A DNA stretch of 32,042 nt from Candidatus Solibacter sp. (GTDB lineage: Bacteria; Acidobacteriota; Terriglobia; Bryobacterales; Bryobacteraceae). The notes beneath the pieces were generated by a model. The model worked only from the letters and a program-made list of their open reading frames with translations, was not told the origin of the DNA and ran no database searches. Positions within the stretch are counted from its first letter, which is position 1, and each line of letters starts with the position of its first letter. The stretch lies in contig JAOAPT010000009.1 of NCBI GenBank assembly GCA_025463045.1, forward strand, positions 1 to 32,042. The letters run 5' to 3'. A program made the translations under genes and the position numbers. Shown here piece after piece: positions 1 through 8,105 of the stretch.

Positions 1-479
1 GAGAAGCCGCGCACGACCGCGATGGCGACCGCGATGCCCGCCGCGGCGGAGAAAAAGTTGTGCGTTGCCAGCGCGAGAATCTGTGTGAGATAGATCATCG
101 TCGTTTCCGGCTTGTAGGCATGCCAAATGGTGTTGGTAGTGAAGATCGCGGACTTATTCCAACCCAGATCCGCCGCGACGTTTCCCAGTCCCTTCGGATT
201 CAGGGGCAGCCACTGCTGCACGCGTTGAATGAGGTACGTCAACAGCAGACTCACCAGGCTGAGCGCTAGTAGCGCACCGGCGTACGACGTCCACCGCTGT
301 TCGACCGATGGATCGACGCCGCACAGCTTGTAGATGGCGGTTTCGATGGGCCGCAAAATGCGGTGCAGCCACGTCGATTCGCCGGCGAACACCTTCGCCA
401 TGAAACCTCCGATGGGTTTCGCCAACGCCCACACCACCAGGATGAAAACGAAAATCTGCAGTACTCCATTGGTAGTCAT
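1..479 (-). CDS. kdpA: Potassium-transporting ATPase subunit KdpA, N-terminal part (cut by window edge)
   Basis: KdpA is the K+-selective channel-like subunit of the KdpFABC P-type ATPase in the inner membrane. About 159 residues are present and the rest lies beyond base 1. The N-terminus starts MTTNGVLQIF, with a first hydrophobic helix, then a LPLNP motif and a first pore-loop region (codons near 105-143) that reads TNTIWHAYKPE, followed by a conserved NFFSAAAGIA stretch. Compared from memory with E. coli KdpA (TNTNWQSYSGE), three loop positions differ, including the residue matching Gln116, here His120. The ATG at 477-479 lies one base after the kdpF stop, so the two are co-transcribed. 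The family assignment is secure; any change in ion selectivity is inference. Confidence 0.93.
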   Translation of the reverse strand, partial: MTTNGVLQIFVFILVVWALAKPIGGFMAKVFAGESTWLHRILRPIETAIYKLCGVDPSVEQRWTSYAGALLALSLVSLLLTYLIQRVQQWLPLNPKGLGNVAADLGWNKSAIFTTNTIWHAYKPETTMIYLTQILALATHNFFSAAAGIAVAIAVVRGF

Positions 480-480
480 A

Positions 481-570
481 TCAGAAGCGCTCCGGGCGCA
501 GCAGCGCGTAGAAGAGGTAGCAGGCAAGGGCCACCGCCACAACCAGCGCCATTACGTATTCCAGGGTCAT
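481..570 (-). CDS. kdpF: KdpF, 29-residue single-helix Kdp subunit
   Basis: This 29-residue protein (MTLEYVMALV start, RPERF end) is almost entirely one transmembrane helix. It has the typical KdpF pattern of a hydrophobic core, an aromatic and Leu-rich stretch, then a short charged tail. In known systems KdpF stabilises the KdpABC complex in the membrane. Its ATG overlaps the stop of the upstream microprotein in an ATGA arrangement, and its stop lies one base before kdpA, so position and size both support the call. Confidence 0.88.
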   Translation of the reverse strand: MTLEYVMALVVAVALACYLFYALLRPERF

Positions 571-650
571 AGTTTTTCGCAGCCTTTCACAAACGCCCAG
601 CTCGCGGCGAAGAACAAGATGGTCACCACAACGAAAAGCACGTCGAGCAT
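567..650 (-). CDS. 27-residue membrane microprotein upstream of kdpF
   Basis: This is a short open frame starting MLDVLFVVVT and ending GCEKL. A good ribosome-binding site (GAGGAAG) lies a few bases before the ATG at 648-650. It encodes one hydrophobic helix followed by a short C-terminal segment with a cysteine and charged residues. Its TGA overlaps the kdpF ATG (ATGA), so translation is probably coupled. It sits just after the Usp-like gene and just before kdpF. The function is unknown. Its position suggests a second small Kdp subunit or regulator, but this is inference. Similar microproteins next to kdpF occur, as I recall, in other genomes. Confidence 0.7.
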   Translation of the reverse strand: MLDVLFVVVTILFFAASWAFVKGCEKL

Positions 651-658
651 AATCTTCC

Positions 659-1108
659 TCAATCGATGTGCAGCAGCGCGACTTTGTGGCCGTCGGCGAC
701 CAGCATGCGCGCGAGCTGCTCTTCTTGTGTCCGCCAGAAATGGCGGTGAGTTCCAACCAGAATTGTGGACTCGGCCTTCAGAGCGTAACGAAAGCCTTCG
801 TCGCGGCTGCGCGCGAGAACCACCTGCGGGCTCACCGGCAGGGTGCATTCGCCCGCGAGTTCCACCAGTTGATCCACCAGGAACGCATGCGCCGCCGTCG
901 GGCAGCGAAACGCCCCCGGGTAAGGTACGGTGTGAACGGCAACCAGTTGGATTCGCGCCTGCAGACCCGCGCTCAACTGCTGCGTGAGCTGTAGCAGGGC
1001 GCGTGTCAACTCGAGGCCGGTGTACGGCACCACGAGTTCGATCTCGCCTGCGAAGGCCTCCCCGATCAATTGACCCGGGTCAATCCGAAGCTCACCGCGA
1101 CTTTCCAT
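659..1108 (-). CDS. Universal-stress-protein-like protein of the kdp cluster
   Basis: This 149-residue soluble protein resembles a UspA-type alpha/beta domain. It has a strand reading ELVVPYTG, a long Leu/Gln-rich helix, a strand IQLVAVHTVPYP, then a C-terminal STILVGTHRH strand-loop. A Usp domain is normally embedded in the N-terminal half of KdpD, between the KdpD sensor domain and the membrane helices. The KdpD encoded upstream lacks that half, so this free-standing protein may replace part of it (inference). The 63-base gap to kdpE (1109-1171) is the longest within the kdp run and could hold a KdpE-regulated promoter; I see no clear -35/-10 pair there. The gene is followed at once by the 27-residue microprotein and kdpF. 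Confidence 0.7.
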   Translation of the reverse strand: MESRGELRIDPGQLIGEAFAGEIELVVPYTGLELTRALLQLTQQLSAGLQARIQLVAVHTVPYPGAFRCPTAAHAFLVDQLVELAGECTLPVSPQVVLARSRDEGFRYALKAESTILVGTHRHFWRTQEEQLARMLVADGHKVALLHID

Positions 1109-1171
1109 GACTTAAGCGTAGAAGCGGAGTGCTAAGGAAGTCGTAAAGAAAGGATCAGGATTGAGTAAGCG

Positions 1172-1858
1172 CTAGCCGGCGAATCGGTAGCCGACCCAGG
1201 GCTCCGTCAGGATATATTTGGGCTTGCTGGGATTGGCTTCGATCTTCTTGCGGAGTTGATTGATGAACACGCGGAGGTATTCCGGCTCATCGCCGTAGTC
1301 CGGTCCCCACACGGCCTGGAGCAGCTCGCGATGCGTGACGGGACGGCCGGTGTGCGCGACCAGATAGCGCAGCATCTCGAATTCCTTGGGAGTCAGGCGA
1401 ACGTCCTTGTCGTTGGCGTGGACGCGGCGTGTATCGAAATCGATTTCCAGGTTCGCCGACGTGAAGCCATGCGGGCCGCCTTCGGGACCCGAAGGGGAAC
1501 GGCGCAACGCGGCGCGAATGCGCGCCAACAGCTCCTCGATGCCGAAGGGCTTGGTGACGTAATCGTCGGCGCCCGCGTCGAGAGCGGCGACTTTGTCCTT
1601 CTCGGTGTTGCGGACCGAAAGAATGATGACGGGGGTGTCGGAGCCGGCGCGAATCGCACGGCAGGTTTCGAGGCCGCCGATCCCCGGCATGTTCATATCG
1701 AGCAGCACCAGATTGGGCATCTCCTGCGGAAGTTTTTCGAGCGCGTCCTCGCCGGTGCGCGCTTCGATGACTTCGTAACTGTGGCCCACGAGCGTGGCTT
1801 TCATGACGCGGCGAATCTGCGGATCGTCATCCACCACCAGGATCTTGGCGATACTCAA
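1172..1858 (-). CDS. kdpE: OmpR/PhoB-family response regulator KdpE
   Basis: This 228-residue response regulator has an N-terminal receiver domain (residues about 4-118) with the acidic patch DDD at 10-12, the phospho-acceptor Asp54 in LVLLDMNMPG, and the conserved Lys in VTKPFG. A C-terminal winged-helix DNA-binding domain (about 130-226) ends in the typical PKYILTEPWVGYRF segment. It should activate the kdp structural genes when phosphorylated by KdpD. The frame opens with a TTG codon (1856-1858) that overlaps the kdpD TGA as TTGA, and the first residues then match the family (SIAKILVVDDD). Adjacent kdpD makes KdpE the best name. Translation is probably coupled to kdpD. Confidence 0.92.
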   Translation of the reverse strand: MSIAKILVVDDDPQIRRVMKATLVGHSYEVIEARTGEDALEKLPQEMPNLVLLDMNMPGIGGLETCRAIRAGSDTPVIILSVRNTEKDKVAALDAGADDYVTKPFGIEELLARIRAALRRSPSGPEGGPHGFTSANLEIDFDTRRVHANDKDVRLTPKEFEMLRYLVAHTGRPVTHRELLQAVWGPDYGDEPEYLRVFINQLRKKIEANPSKPKYILTEPWVGYRFAG

Positions 1859-3276
1859 ACTGCCCCGCCTTCAGCCGCCGGCAGTGAGAAGTAGAAGGCC
1901 GAACCGTGATCCGGCTCGCTCTCGACCCAGATCTTCTCGCCATGCGCCTCGATGATACCTTTCGCGATCGCCAGTCCCATTCCAGTTCCCTTTATTTCGA
2001 AACGATGACGCCGGCCGCGGAAGAATTTATCGAAGATGCGCGCACGTTCGTCTTCGTCGATTCCGGGACCGCGGTCGGCAACACCGATCACGATTTTCGC
2101 ATCTTTGCGTGCCGCCGAAATGGTGACCGGGATACCCTCGGGCGAGTACTTCAGAGCGTTCTCGATCAGTTGCTTAATCACCTGCTGCACGAGCTCCGGG
2201 TCGCACACAGCGGGCGGCAGCCCCTCCGCGATTTGAACCGCGATCCGTTTGACGGCGAGCCCGGCGAGCGCACTTTGGATCAACGCCGCGGCCTCGACCG
2301 GGCGCTTGTCGAGGTGCAGTTTGCCGGCTTCAACGCGCGCCATCGCGATCACCTCGGCGGCGAGCTGGTTCAAGCGGTCGGCCTCTTCATTAATGATCGT
2401 GAGCAGCTCGTGGTCGCCGCCGGGGGCGGTACTCAGCAGGCTGGTAACGGCGGCCTTGATCGAGGTGAGCGGCGTTTTGATATCGTGCGCGAGCGAATCG
2501 AGTAGCGCCGATTTCAGCACCTCGCTTTGCCGCGCTGCCTCCGCGTGGCTCGCGTCTTCGAGCGCGCGCGCCTTCTCCACCGTGATCGCGATCAGGTTGA
2601 CGATGGCGCGCAGCGTCTGCGGCGAAGGCAATTCGCCGAGCAGAGCCATGCTGCCCAAGGGCCGTCCGCCGAGACGCACGGATGCAGTGGCCAGCCTTCG
2701 TGCGGGATCGATCGAGATATCGTCGAGTTCGGCAGCTACGAGCAGATCGTGATCCGTGACAGGTTCGCTTTCGGATCCGGATCGAAAAACCTCTTCACCA
2801 GGCCGGTAGTAGAAGACCGCAGCCTCGCAGCCGAACACCTTGACGACGGTCTGCACGAACTCGTGCAAAGTGCGCCGCACGTTGCCGCTGAGAATCATCG
2901 CCTGGAGGAGCGCATAGAGCCGTTCGATCTCCAGACGGCGCACTTCGGCCTCAGCGGCCCGGCGCCGCGCGCGCGCGGAGAGCTGGCTCGCCGTCACTGC
3001 CGTCACCAGGAATGCTCCCAGCGCGGCCCAGTTCTGCGGGTCCTGAATCGTGAACTCGCCGACCGGCGGCAGGAAATAGTAGTTGAGCGCGAGCACCGCG
3101 ACCACCGAAGCGACCGTCGCCTCCGCCAGTCCCCAGCGCGCCGATACTGCGAGAATTACCAGCAGCAGTGAGAGTGCGACGGTGGTCGCGTTGACTTCGA
3201 GCACCCAACGATAGAGGGAGATGGTCGCGGCGACGGCAAGGAGTGACGCGGGAAAGCGCGTGAGTTTCAAGCGCAT
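1855..3276 (-). CDS. kdpD: Short KdpD-type sensor histidine kinase without the N-terminal sensor half
   Basis: The 473-residue protein starts with four membrane helices in about residues 8-100 (DUF4118-like, the KdpD membrane domain). A GAF-like region follows (about 120-240), then a HisKA domain with His264 in SLAHDIKTPLTSIK, and an ATPase domain with the N box IENALKYSPEG, the G1 box DRGPGID and the G2 motif GTGMGLAIAKG. E. coli KdpD is about 890 residues. The missing part is the cytoplasmic KdpD/Usp half. I chose the ATG at 3274-3276 because the longer frame upstream is Arg/Ser-rich and overlaps the end of glnE. The stop overlaps kdpE. The signal sensed is presumably K+ status or turgor, but the truncation makes this uncertain. 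Confidence 0.88.
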   Translation of the reverse strand: MRLKLTRFPASLLAVAATISLYRWVLEVNATTVALSLLLVILAVSARWGLAEATVASVVAVLALNYYFLPPVGEFTIQDPQNWAALGAFLVTAVTASQLSARARRRAAEAEVRRLEIERLYALLQAMILSGNVRRTLHEFVQTVVKVFGCEAAVFYYRPGEEVFRSGSESEPVTDHDLLVAAELDDISIDPARRLATASVRLGGRPLGSMALLGELPSPQTLRAIVNLIAITVEKARALEDASHAEAARQSEVLKSALLDSLAHDIKTPLTSIKAAVTSLLSTAPGGDHELLTIINEEADRLNQLAAEVIAMARVEAGKLHLDKRPVEAAALIQSALAGLAVKRIAVQIAEGLPPAVCDPELVQQVIKQLIENALKYSPEGIPVTISAARKDAKIVIGVADRGPGIDEDERARIFDKFFRGRRHRFEIKGTGMGLAIAKGIIEAHGEKIWVESEPDHGSAFYFSLPAAEGGAV

Positions 3277-3314
3277 GGAGGCACATCCTGCCTTCGTGGG
3301 GAATTTGCGTTCGC

Positions 3315-3331
3315 GGCGCGCACTACGCGCC
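3315..3331 (-). terminator. GC hairpin over the glnE stop codon
   Basis: A perfect 6-bp inverted repeat (GGCGCG, five-base loop, CGCGCC) spans the glnE stop codon. No T-run follows on either strand, so it is not a standard intrinsic terminator. It could protect the 3' end of the upstream message or weaken read-through into kdpD. Confidence 0.25.
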
Positions 3332-6040
3332 CCCAAAGAGACGGTCGAAGAACTCGCGCGTTCGCCGGCGGATCTCCTGCAGCGTGACATCGAGAGGTTG
3401 CTCGTGCAGGTGCGCTGGGGTCCATCGCTTCACCAGATCGGTAAGCACTTCGAACTGTGCCTGCGAAGCTGGCAGACTGCCCTCGGCATGGCCCGTGGAA
3501 ATGCGCTGCCCATGATCAAGCGCGCGATAGAACGTCGCCGCGTCGCGCAGAAATGCGGCGTCTGCGGGCTCCAGGTGGCCCATCTTTTCGATCACGTCAA
3601 TGCGTTCGGGCGTGTTCAACACCTTGAAGAAAATTCCAGCTCCGCGCAGACGCAGGTACATCAATGCGAAGTCGATATCATAATAGCCCCCTACGCCGGC
3701 CTTCAGTGGATTGCGCGCACCCTGCTCGCGCTCCAGCCGCGCACGCATCTCGGCGAGCTCGCCTTTCGACCGCATACCCTGTCCGTATCGCCGCCAGTCC
3801 ACATCCTGCAACTCGTGAAGAAAAGTGGTCGCGCGATCGAGATTCCCGGCGAGGGCGCGCGCCTTCATGTAGGCGATCCCTTCCCAAGCCTCGGCCTTCT
3901 CGGCGAAGTACGTTTTGTACGCACTAACGGTCTGCACGAGATCACCCGCGCGCCCGTTGGGCTTGAGCCGCGTGTCGATCGCGAACATCACGCCCTCGCC
4001 GGTGTAGGAACTGAGCGTTTGAATAATGCGCTCGGCCACGCCGGTCCAATAGACCTGCTCGCCGGCATCCTCATCGGAGATCACGAAGTTGACGTCGGCA
4101 TCGCTGCCGAGATCGAACTCGCGCATGCCAAGGCGCCCGAGCGAGATCACGATCATCTGGTCGCCGGGCCGGTAATCGGCAGAGGCGGGCGGCGGCGCGT
4201 CGGTGAGCGCGATGCGATAGGCGGCGGCGATCACGCTATCGGCGAGCACGCTTGTCTTGCCGAGCGTGGTGAAGATCGGCTCGCGCCGCAGCATGCTCTC
4301 GCATTGAATGCGCAGCATCTGGCGCCGATAGAAGCGGCGTAGCGCGGCTCCGTCGGCGAGCGCTCCGCCTTCGAGTTGAAACGGCTCACCGATTTCGGCA
4401 AGCAGTTCCGGATAGCGCAGCAGCTGATCGGCGAAGTGCGCGCTGTGTTCGAACAGGTCCAGCACCCCGGCGGGCGCGGCTTCGAGGAGCGCGAGGCGCT
4501 CGGGCGACGCCACTGCGTCTTCCAGGAAATGATCGAAGCGGACGCGCCCCCGGCGCAGGTTCGCGCCGGCGATGGCTGTGGCCAACCGCGGCGCGCTTTG
4601 CCCCAACGCACGCGTGACGTGGCTCTCGGGAGGCGGAGGCTCCGGCTCTTCACGGCGTACGACATCCGCCGGAAGGGCGGGCGCCGGCTGGCGGTGAACG
4701 CGGACGACGCGATCGTAGATCTCGCGCACCGCCGCCAAATGCTCCTGCAGGCGCTGCTTCAGTTCGTCGCCATTCGCGATTGGCTGCGGCATCTTGCGCG
4801 CCAGCACGTCGAGCCGCTCGGAGTCGGTCGGCAGCGCGTGCGTCTGGCGGTCTTCTTCCACCTGCAAACGGTGCTCCAGGTAGCGCAAAAACTGATAGGC
4901 CGAAGCTAGCCGCGCGTATTCGGTGTCGGACAGCAGGCCCTTGTCGCGCAGGCGGAAGAGCGCAAACATGGTGCCACCGTGTCGCACCCACTGCTCTCGC
5001 CCGCCGTACAATCGCTGCAGGCACTGCACTAGAAACTCGATATCGCGAATGCCGCCGGGCGTCAGCTTGACATCGAGCCCTCCCTGGCCGCCGCGCTTCG
5101 CCGCGAGTTTTTCACTGATGCGCTGCCGCGTTTCGCTGACCGCCTCGACGGCGCGGAAATCGAGCGAGCTTTGATAGATCAGCGGTTCGACGAACTCCAG
5201 CAGCGCGGCTCCCGGTTCATTCTCGCCGGCCGAGATCCGCGCCTTGATCAGCATCTGCTTTTCCCAATCGCGCGCGCGGCCGCTGTAGTACGCGAGCGCG
5301 CCTTCTTCGGAGATCGCGACCTCGCCCAACGTGCCGTCGGGGCGCAGTCGCAGATCCACGCGATAGCACTGTCCCTCCGCGGTGTAGCTCGAAAGCAGCG
5401 CGGTGTACTGATTCGCGACCTTTTTGTAAAACTCTTTGTTGGTCAAAACGCCCGGCCCATCTGTCTCTCCCGCGCCGCCGTACACGAACATCAAATCGAT
5501 ATCCGAGCTGTAGTTCAGCTCCTTTCCGCCGAGCTTCCCGAGCGAGATCACGCTAAAGCCGCACAGTGAGCCATCCTCGAGCCGCGGTTCGCCGTGACGC
5601 GCCACTAGCTCCGCGCGAATCCGTCGGTACGCGACGTCCAGAATCGCGTCGGCCAAATTTGAGAGTTCTTCAGTAACGTTGGCCAGCGACGCCGCGCCGA
5701 GCACGTCGCGCAACAGGATTCGCAGAATATGCCGCCGCCGGAAGCGCGCGAAGTCCACGGCGGACGGCACACCCGCGCCGAGAAAACTATAGAGCTTCTC
5801 GCGATAATCTTCTACCGTGAGCACGCGCCCAAACGTCCGCGAGTTGGAGAGTTGCAGGATGCGCTCCGGCTCGCGCAGCATCGCGTCGGAAAGGAACGCG
5901 CTGTATGAGAACAGGTAGTTCGCAATGCGCAATGCGGCAGGAGTCTGCACGATGCGCTGGTACGCATCCGGGAACCCCTGCCGTAGCGAGCCCAGGTAGT
6001 GACGTACCCGTTCGGGGTCTGGGAGTTCAGCGGCGTTCAT
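3323..6040 (-). CDS. glnE: Bifunctional glutamine synthetase adenylyltransferase/adenylyl-removing enzyme
   Basis: GlnE adds and removes AMP on glutamine synthetase, switching it off and on according to nitrogen status through PII. The 905-residue protein (E. coli about 946) has the expected duplicated nucleotidyltransferase fold. The N-terminal adenylyl-removing half has the motif GKLGGKELNYSSDIDLMF (about 168-185). The C-terminal adenylyl-transferase half has GRLGMREFDLGSDADVNF (about 635-652). Both keep the paired metal-binding aspartates. The halves are joined by a Pro/Glu-rich linker (about 455-475). The ATG (6038-6040) lies one base after the MOSC gene stop, and glnA is two genes upstream, so the enzyme and its substrate share one operon-like unit. 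No PII gene is visible here. Confidence 0.97.
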   Translation of the reverse strand: MNAAELPDPERVRHYLGSLRQGFPDAYQRIVQTPAALRIANYLFSYSAFLSDAMLREPERILQLSNSRTFGRVLTVEDYREKLYSFLGAGVPSAVDFARFRRRHILRILLRDVLGAASLANVTEELSNLADAILDVAYRRIRAELVARHGEPRLEDGSLCGFSVISLGKLGGKELNYSSDIDLMFVYGGAGETDGPGVLTNKEFYKKVANQYTALLSSYTAEGQCYRVDLRLRPDGTLGEVAISEEGALAYYSGRARDWEKQMLIKARISAGENEPGAALLEFVEPLIYQSSLDFRAVEAVSETRQRISEKLAAKRGGQGGLDVKLTPGGIRDIEFLVQCLQRLYGGREQWVRHGGTMFALFRLRDKGLLSDTEYARLASAYQFLRYLEHRLQVEEDRQTHALPTDSERLDVLARKMPQPIANGDELKQRLQEHLAAVREIYDRVVRVHRQPAPALPADVVRREEPEPPPPESHVTRALGQSAPRLATAIAGANLRRGRVRFDHFLEDAVASPERLALLEAAPAGVLDLFEHSAHFADQLLRYPELLAEIGEPFQLEGGALADGAALRRFYRRQMLRIQCESMLRREPIFTTLGKTSVLADSVIAAAYRIALTDAPPPASADYRPGDQMIVISLGRLGMREFDLGSDADVNFVISDEDAGEQVYWTGVAERIIQTLSSYTGEGVMFAIDTRLKPNGRAGDLVQTVSAYKTYFAEKAEAWEGIAYMKARALAGNLDRATTFLHELQDVDWRRYGQGMRSKGELAEMRARLEREQGARNPLKAGVGGYYDIDFALMYLRLRGAGIFFKVLNTPERIDVIEKMGHLEPADAAFLRDAATFYRALDHGQRISTGHAEGSLPASQAQFEVLTDLVKRWTPAHLHEQPLDVTLQEIRRRTREFFDRLFGGA

Positions 6041-6041
6041 C

Positions 6042-6536
6042 TCACGCCAGCTTTGAAATCAGCGAGACCGCATCGCCGACTTTCACCGGACCGGGTGCGA
6101 CGACACTCGCGTAAAATCCACTCATCCCCCACCGAGGTGAGGAATGGTCGCGCTGCTTGACGTTCTTATCGTAAACGTCAAGCTTGAGCGTATCGCCGTA
6201 AACATCGAGCGCCGAGCACGGACCGCGCGGCTGCGTGACTTCGAGCAGCGTGCCGCCGACCCGCAATTGATCACCGATCCGCAGATCGCGAATCTCGATG
6301 CCGCGCGTCGTGAAGTTCTCGCCCATCGCGCCGTAGAACAGCGGATAGCCGCGCTCCACCAGCCCATCGATCACCTCAGCCGCAATAATCAGGATCGCCT
6401 TCGATGGACCGCCGTGGATTCCTGGGTGCGCGTGAAGATCGCCTTCGATCCCGAGCGGCGTGACGAAACCCTCCGGGATGGCGCGCTTTGGCAGGCCTCC
6501 CGGAGAGATACTGACTTGGACAACGGAGCCCTGCAT
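6042..6536 (-). CDS. MOSC-domain protein (YiiM-like) between glnA and glnE
   Basis: This 164-residue protein is one MOSC domain, related to the C-terminal domain of molybdenum-cofactor sulfurase. Visible marks are GDLHAHPGIHGGPSKA (about 32-46), GAMGENFTTRG (69-79) and a conserved cysteine in TQPRGPCSAL (Cys107), the residue thought to carry sulfur in the family. Stand-alone MOSC proteins such as YiiM and YcbX act in reduction of N-hydroxylated compounds or in sulfur handling. The exact substrate here cannot be read from sequence. The gene starts three bases after the glnA stop, with no Shine-Dalgarno sequence, and ends one base before glnE. Coupled translation with the two nitrogen genes is therefore likely. 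Confidence 0.9.
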   Translation of the reverse strand: MQGSVVQVSISPGGLPKRAIPEGFVTPLGIEGDLHAHPGIHGGPSKAILIIAAEVIDGLVERGYPLFYGAMGENFTTRGIEIRDLRIGDQLRVGGTLLEVTQPRGPCSALDVYGDTLKLDVYDKNVKQRDHSSPRWGMSGFYASVVAPGPVKVGDAVSLISKLA

Positions 6537-6539
6537 AAT

Positions 6540-7949
6540 CTAGATGTCGTAATAGAGCGCGAACTCGTACGGATGAGGGCGCAGCCGCACGGCCTCCGCT
6601 TCGTTCTTGCGCTTGTAATCGATGTACGTCTCGATCAGCTCTTCGGTAAAGACGTCGCCGCGCATCAGGAAGCCGTGATCGTCCTCCAGGCAGGTGAGCG
6701 CTTCGTCCAAAGAGCCCGGCATCGAGGGCACCGACTTCATCTCTTCAGGCGAGAGATCGTAGATATCCTTATCGAGCGGCTCGCCCGGGTTGATGCGATT
6801 CATCACGCCGTCGAGTCCAGCCATCAGCATCGCGGCAAATGCGAGATATGGATTGGCGGCCGCATCGGGCGGACGGAACTCCACACGCTTGGTTTTCGGA
6901 CTTGCCGAGTACATCGGGATGCGCACCGCCGCGCTGCGGTTGCGGCGCGAGTAGGCCAAATTGACGGGCGCTTCGTAACCCGGCACCAGTCGCTTGTAGC
7001 TGTTCGTCGTCGGCGCGATGATCGCCGAAAGCGCTCGCGCGTGTTTCAGCAGGCCGCCGATATAATACAGCGCCATCTGGCTAAGCCCCGCGTAACTCTC
7101 GCCGGCGAACAGCGGCTTACCCTCGCGCCACAGGCTCTGGTGACAGTGCATACCGCTGCCGTTGTCGCCGAAAATTGGCTTGGGCATGAACGTCACCGTC
7201 TTGCCGTGCTTATTGGCGACGTTGCGGACCACGTACTTGTACAGCATCATATTGTCCGCACTGCGCACCAGCGTGTCGAACTTCTGATCGATCTCGCACT
7301 GGCCGCCGGTCGCGACCTCGTGATGGTGACACTCGATATTCAGGCCGCACTGGATCATGGTCTGCACCATCTCGCTGCGCAGATCCTGATAGTGGTCCGT
7401 CGGCGGCACGGGGAAGTAGCCTTCCTTGTAACGCGGACGATAACCCAGATTGTTTTCGCGCCGGCCGGAGTTCCAGCGGCCTTCCTCAGCATCGATGTAG
7501 TAATAGCCGGAGTGCTGATTCTGATCGAAGCTCACGTTGTCGAAGATGAAGAACTCGGCCTCCGCGCCGAAGTACGACGTATCGGCAACGCCGCTGTTCT
7601 TCAGGTACAGTTCCGCCTTTTGTGCAATCCAGCGCGGATCGCGCTCATACCGCTGTTTGGTGATCGGGTCCTTGACGTCGCCGTACATGACCACCGTCGG
7701 CACCTTCGCGAACGGGTCCATAAACGCCGTAGTCGGATCGGGAATCAGCAGCATATCGCTTTCGTGGATCGCCGCCCAGCCGCGGATGCTCGACCCATCC
7801 ATGCCGAAGCCTTCTTCGAAGCTGCTCTCGTCCACCTGATTCATCGGATAAGAGACGTGATGTTGCAGGCTCGGAATATCGGTGAATCTGAGATCGAGCT
7901 GCTGCGCGCCGTTGGTTTTCGCGTATTCCAGGACTTCCTGCGGAGTCAT
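6540..7949 (-). CDS. glnA: Glutamine synthetase type I, adenylylation-regulated form
   Basis: Glutamine synthetase makes glutamine from glutamate, ammonia and ATP and forms a dodecamer in the cytoplasm. The 469-residue length matches GSI-beta enzymes. Recognisable motifs are [11 protein letters not shown] (N-terminal), [10 protein letters not shown] (metal site), [17 protein letters not shown], the ATP-binding signature [18 protein letters not shown], and NRSAAVRIP. Tyr397 in [11 protein letters not shown] sits exactly at the E. coli adenylylation position, which fits the glnE gene two genes downstream. A strong ribosome-binding site (AGAGGAG) precedes the ATG, and a TATACT hexamer lies 25 bases upstream of it. 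I found no sigma-54 -24/-12 pair, so NtrC-type control is not supported. Confidence 0.98.
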   Translation of the reverse strand: MTPQEVLEYAKTNGAQQLDLRFTDIPSLQHHVSYPMNQVDESSFEEGFGMDGSSIRGWAAIHESDMLLIPDPTTAFMDPFAKVPTVVMYGDVKDPITKQRYERDPRWIAQKAELYLKNSGVADTSYFGAEAEFFIFDNVSFDQNQHSGYYYIDAEEGRWNSGRRENNLGYRPRYKEGYFPVPPTDHYQDLRSEMVQTMIQCGLNIECHHHEVATGGQCEIDQKFDTLVRSADNMMLYKYVVRNVANKHGKTVTFMPKPIFGDNGSGMHCHQSLWREGKPLFAGESYAGLSQMALYYIGGLLKHARALSAIIAPTTNSYKRLVPGYEAPVNLAYSRRNRSAAVRIPMYSASPKTKRVEFRPPDAAANPYLAFAAMLMAGLDGVMNRINPGEPLDKDIYDLSPEEMKSVPSMPGSLDEALTCLEDDHGFLMRGDVFTEELIETYIDYKRKNEAEAVRLRPHPYEFALYYDI

Positions 7950-7974
7950 AGATTCTCCTCTGTCTTAACTTTCG

Positions 7975-7980
7975 AGTATA
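7975..7980 (-). promoter_or_regulatory. Likely -10 element of the glnA promoter
   Basis: On the minus strand TATACT lies 25 bases before the glnA ATG. This gives a predicted leader of roughly 18-20 bases that contains AGAGGAG. No good -35 hexamer is visible at 16-18 bases. Confidence 0.45.
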
Positions 7981-8105
7981 GCGATGTGCCGGAAGGGTCG
8001 TCGCGCGCACGATGGCAATTCAACTGCCCCGTCGCTCTTCATGGCTGACCAACAATCCGGTGGACCGACTAAACTGAGAGCCCTCTTGAAGTGTGCGCGA
8101 ATCTG

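Noticed and set aside
3277-3390. Longer N-terminus for KdpD
   Set aside because: The extra residues are Arg/Ser-rich, overlap glnE and come before the natural membrane-domain start; the ATG at 3276 is preferred.
3221-4342. Plus-strand frame opposite glnE
   Set aside because: Antisense to conserved GlnE sequence, with no recognisable motif and no promoter.
7950-8020. Sigma-54/NtrC promoter for glnA
   Set aside because: A CGGCAC resembling a -24 element exists, but the -12 GC at the correct spacing is absent; TATACT with a ribosome-binding site explains the start better.
6144-8048. Very long plus-strand frame opposite glnA and the MOSC gene
   Set aside because: It is antisense to two well-supported genes; its His/Arg-rich composition is the usual shadow of a GC-rich gene on the other strand.
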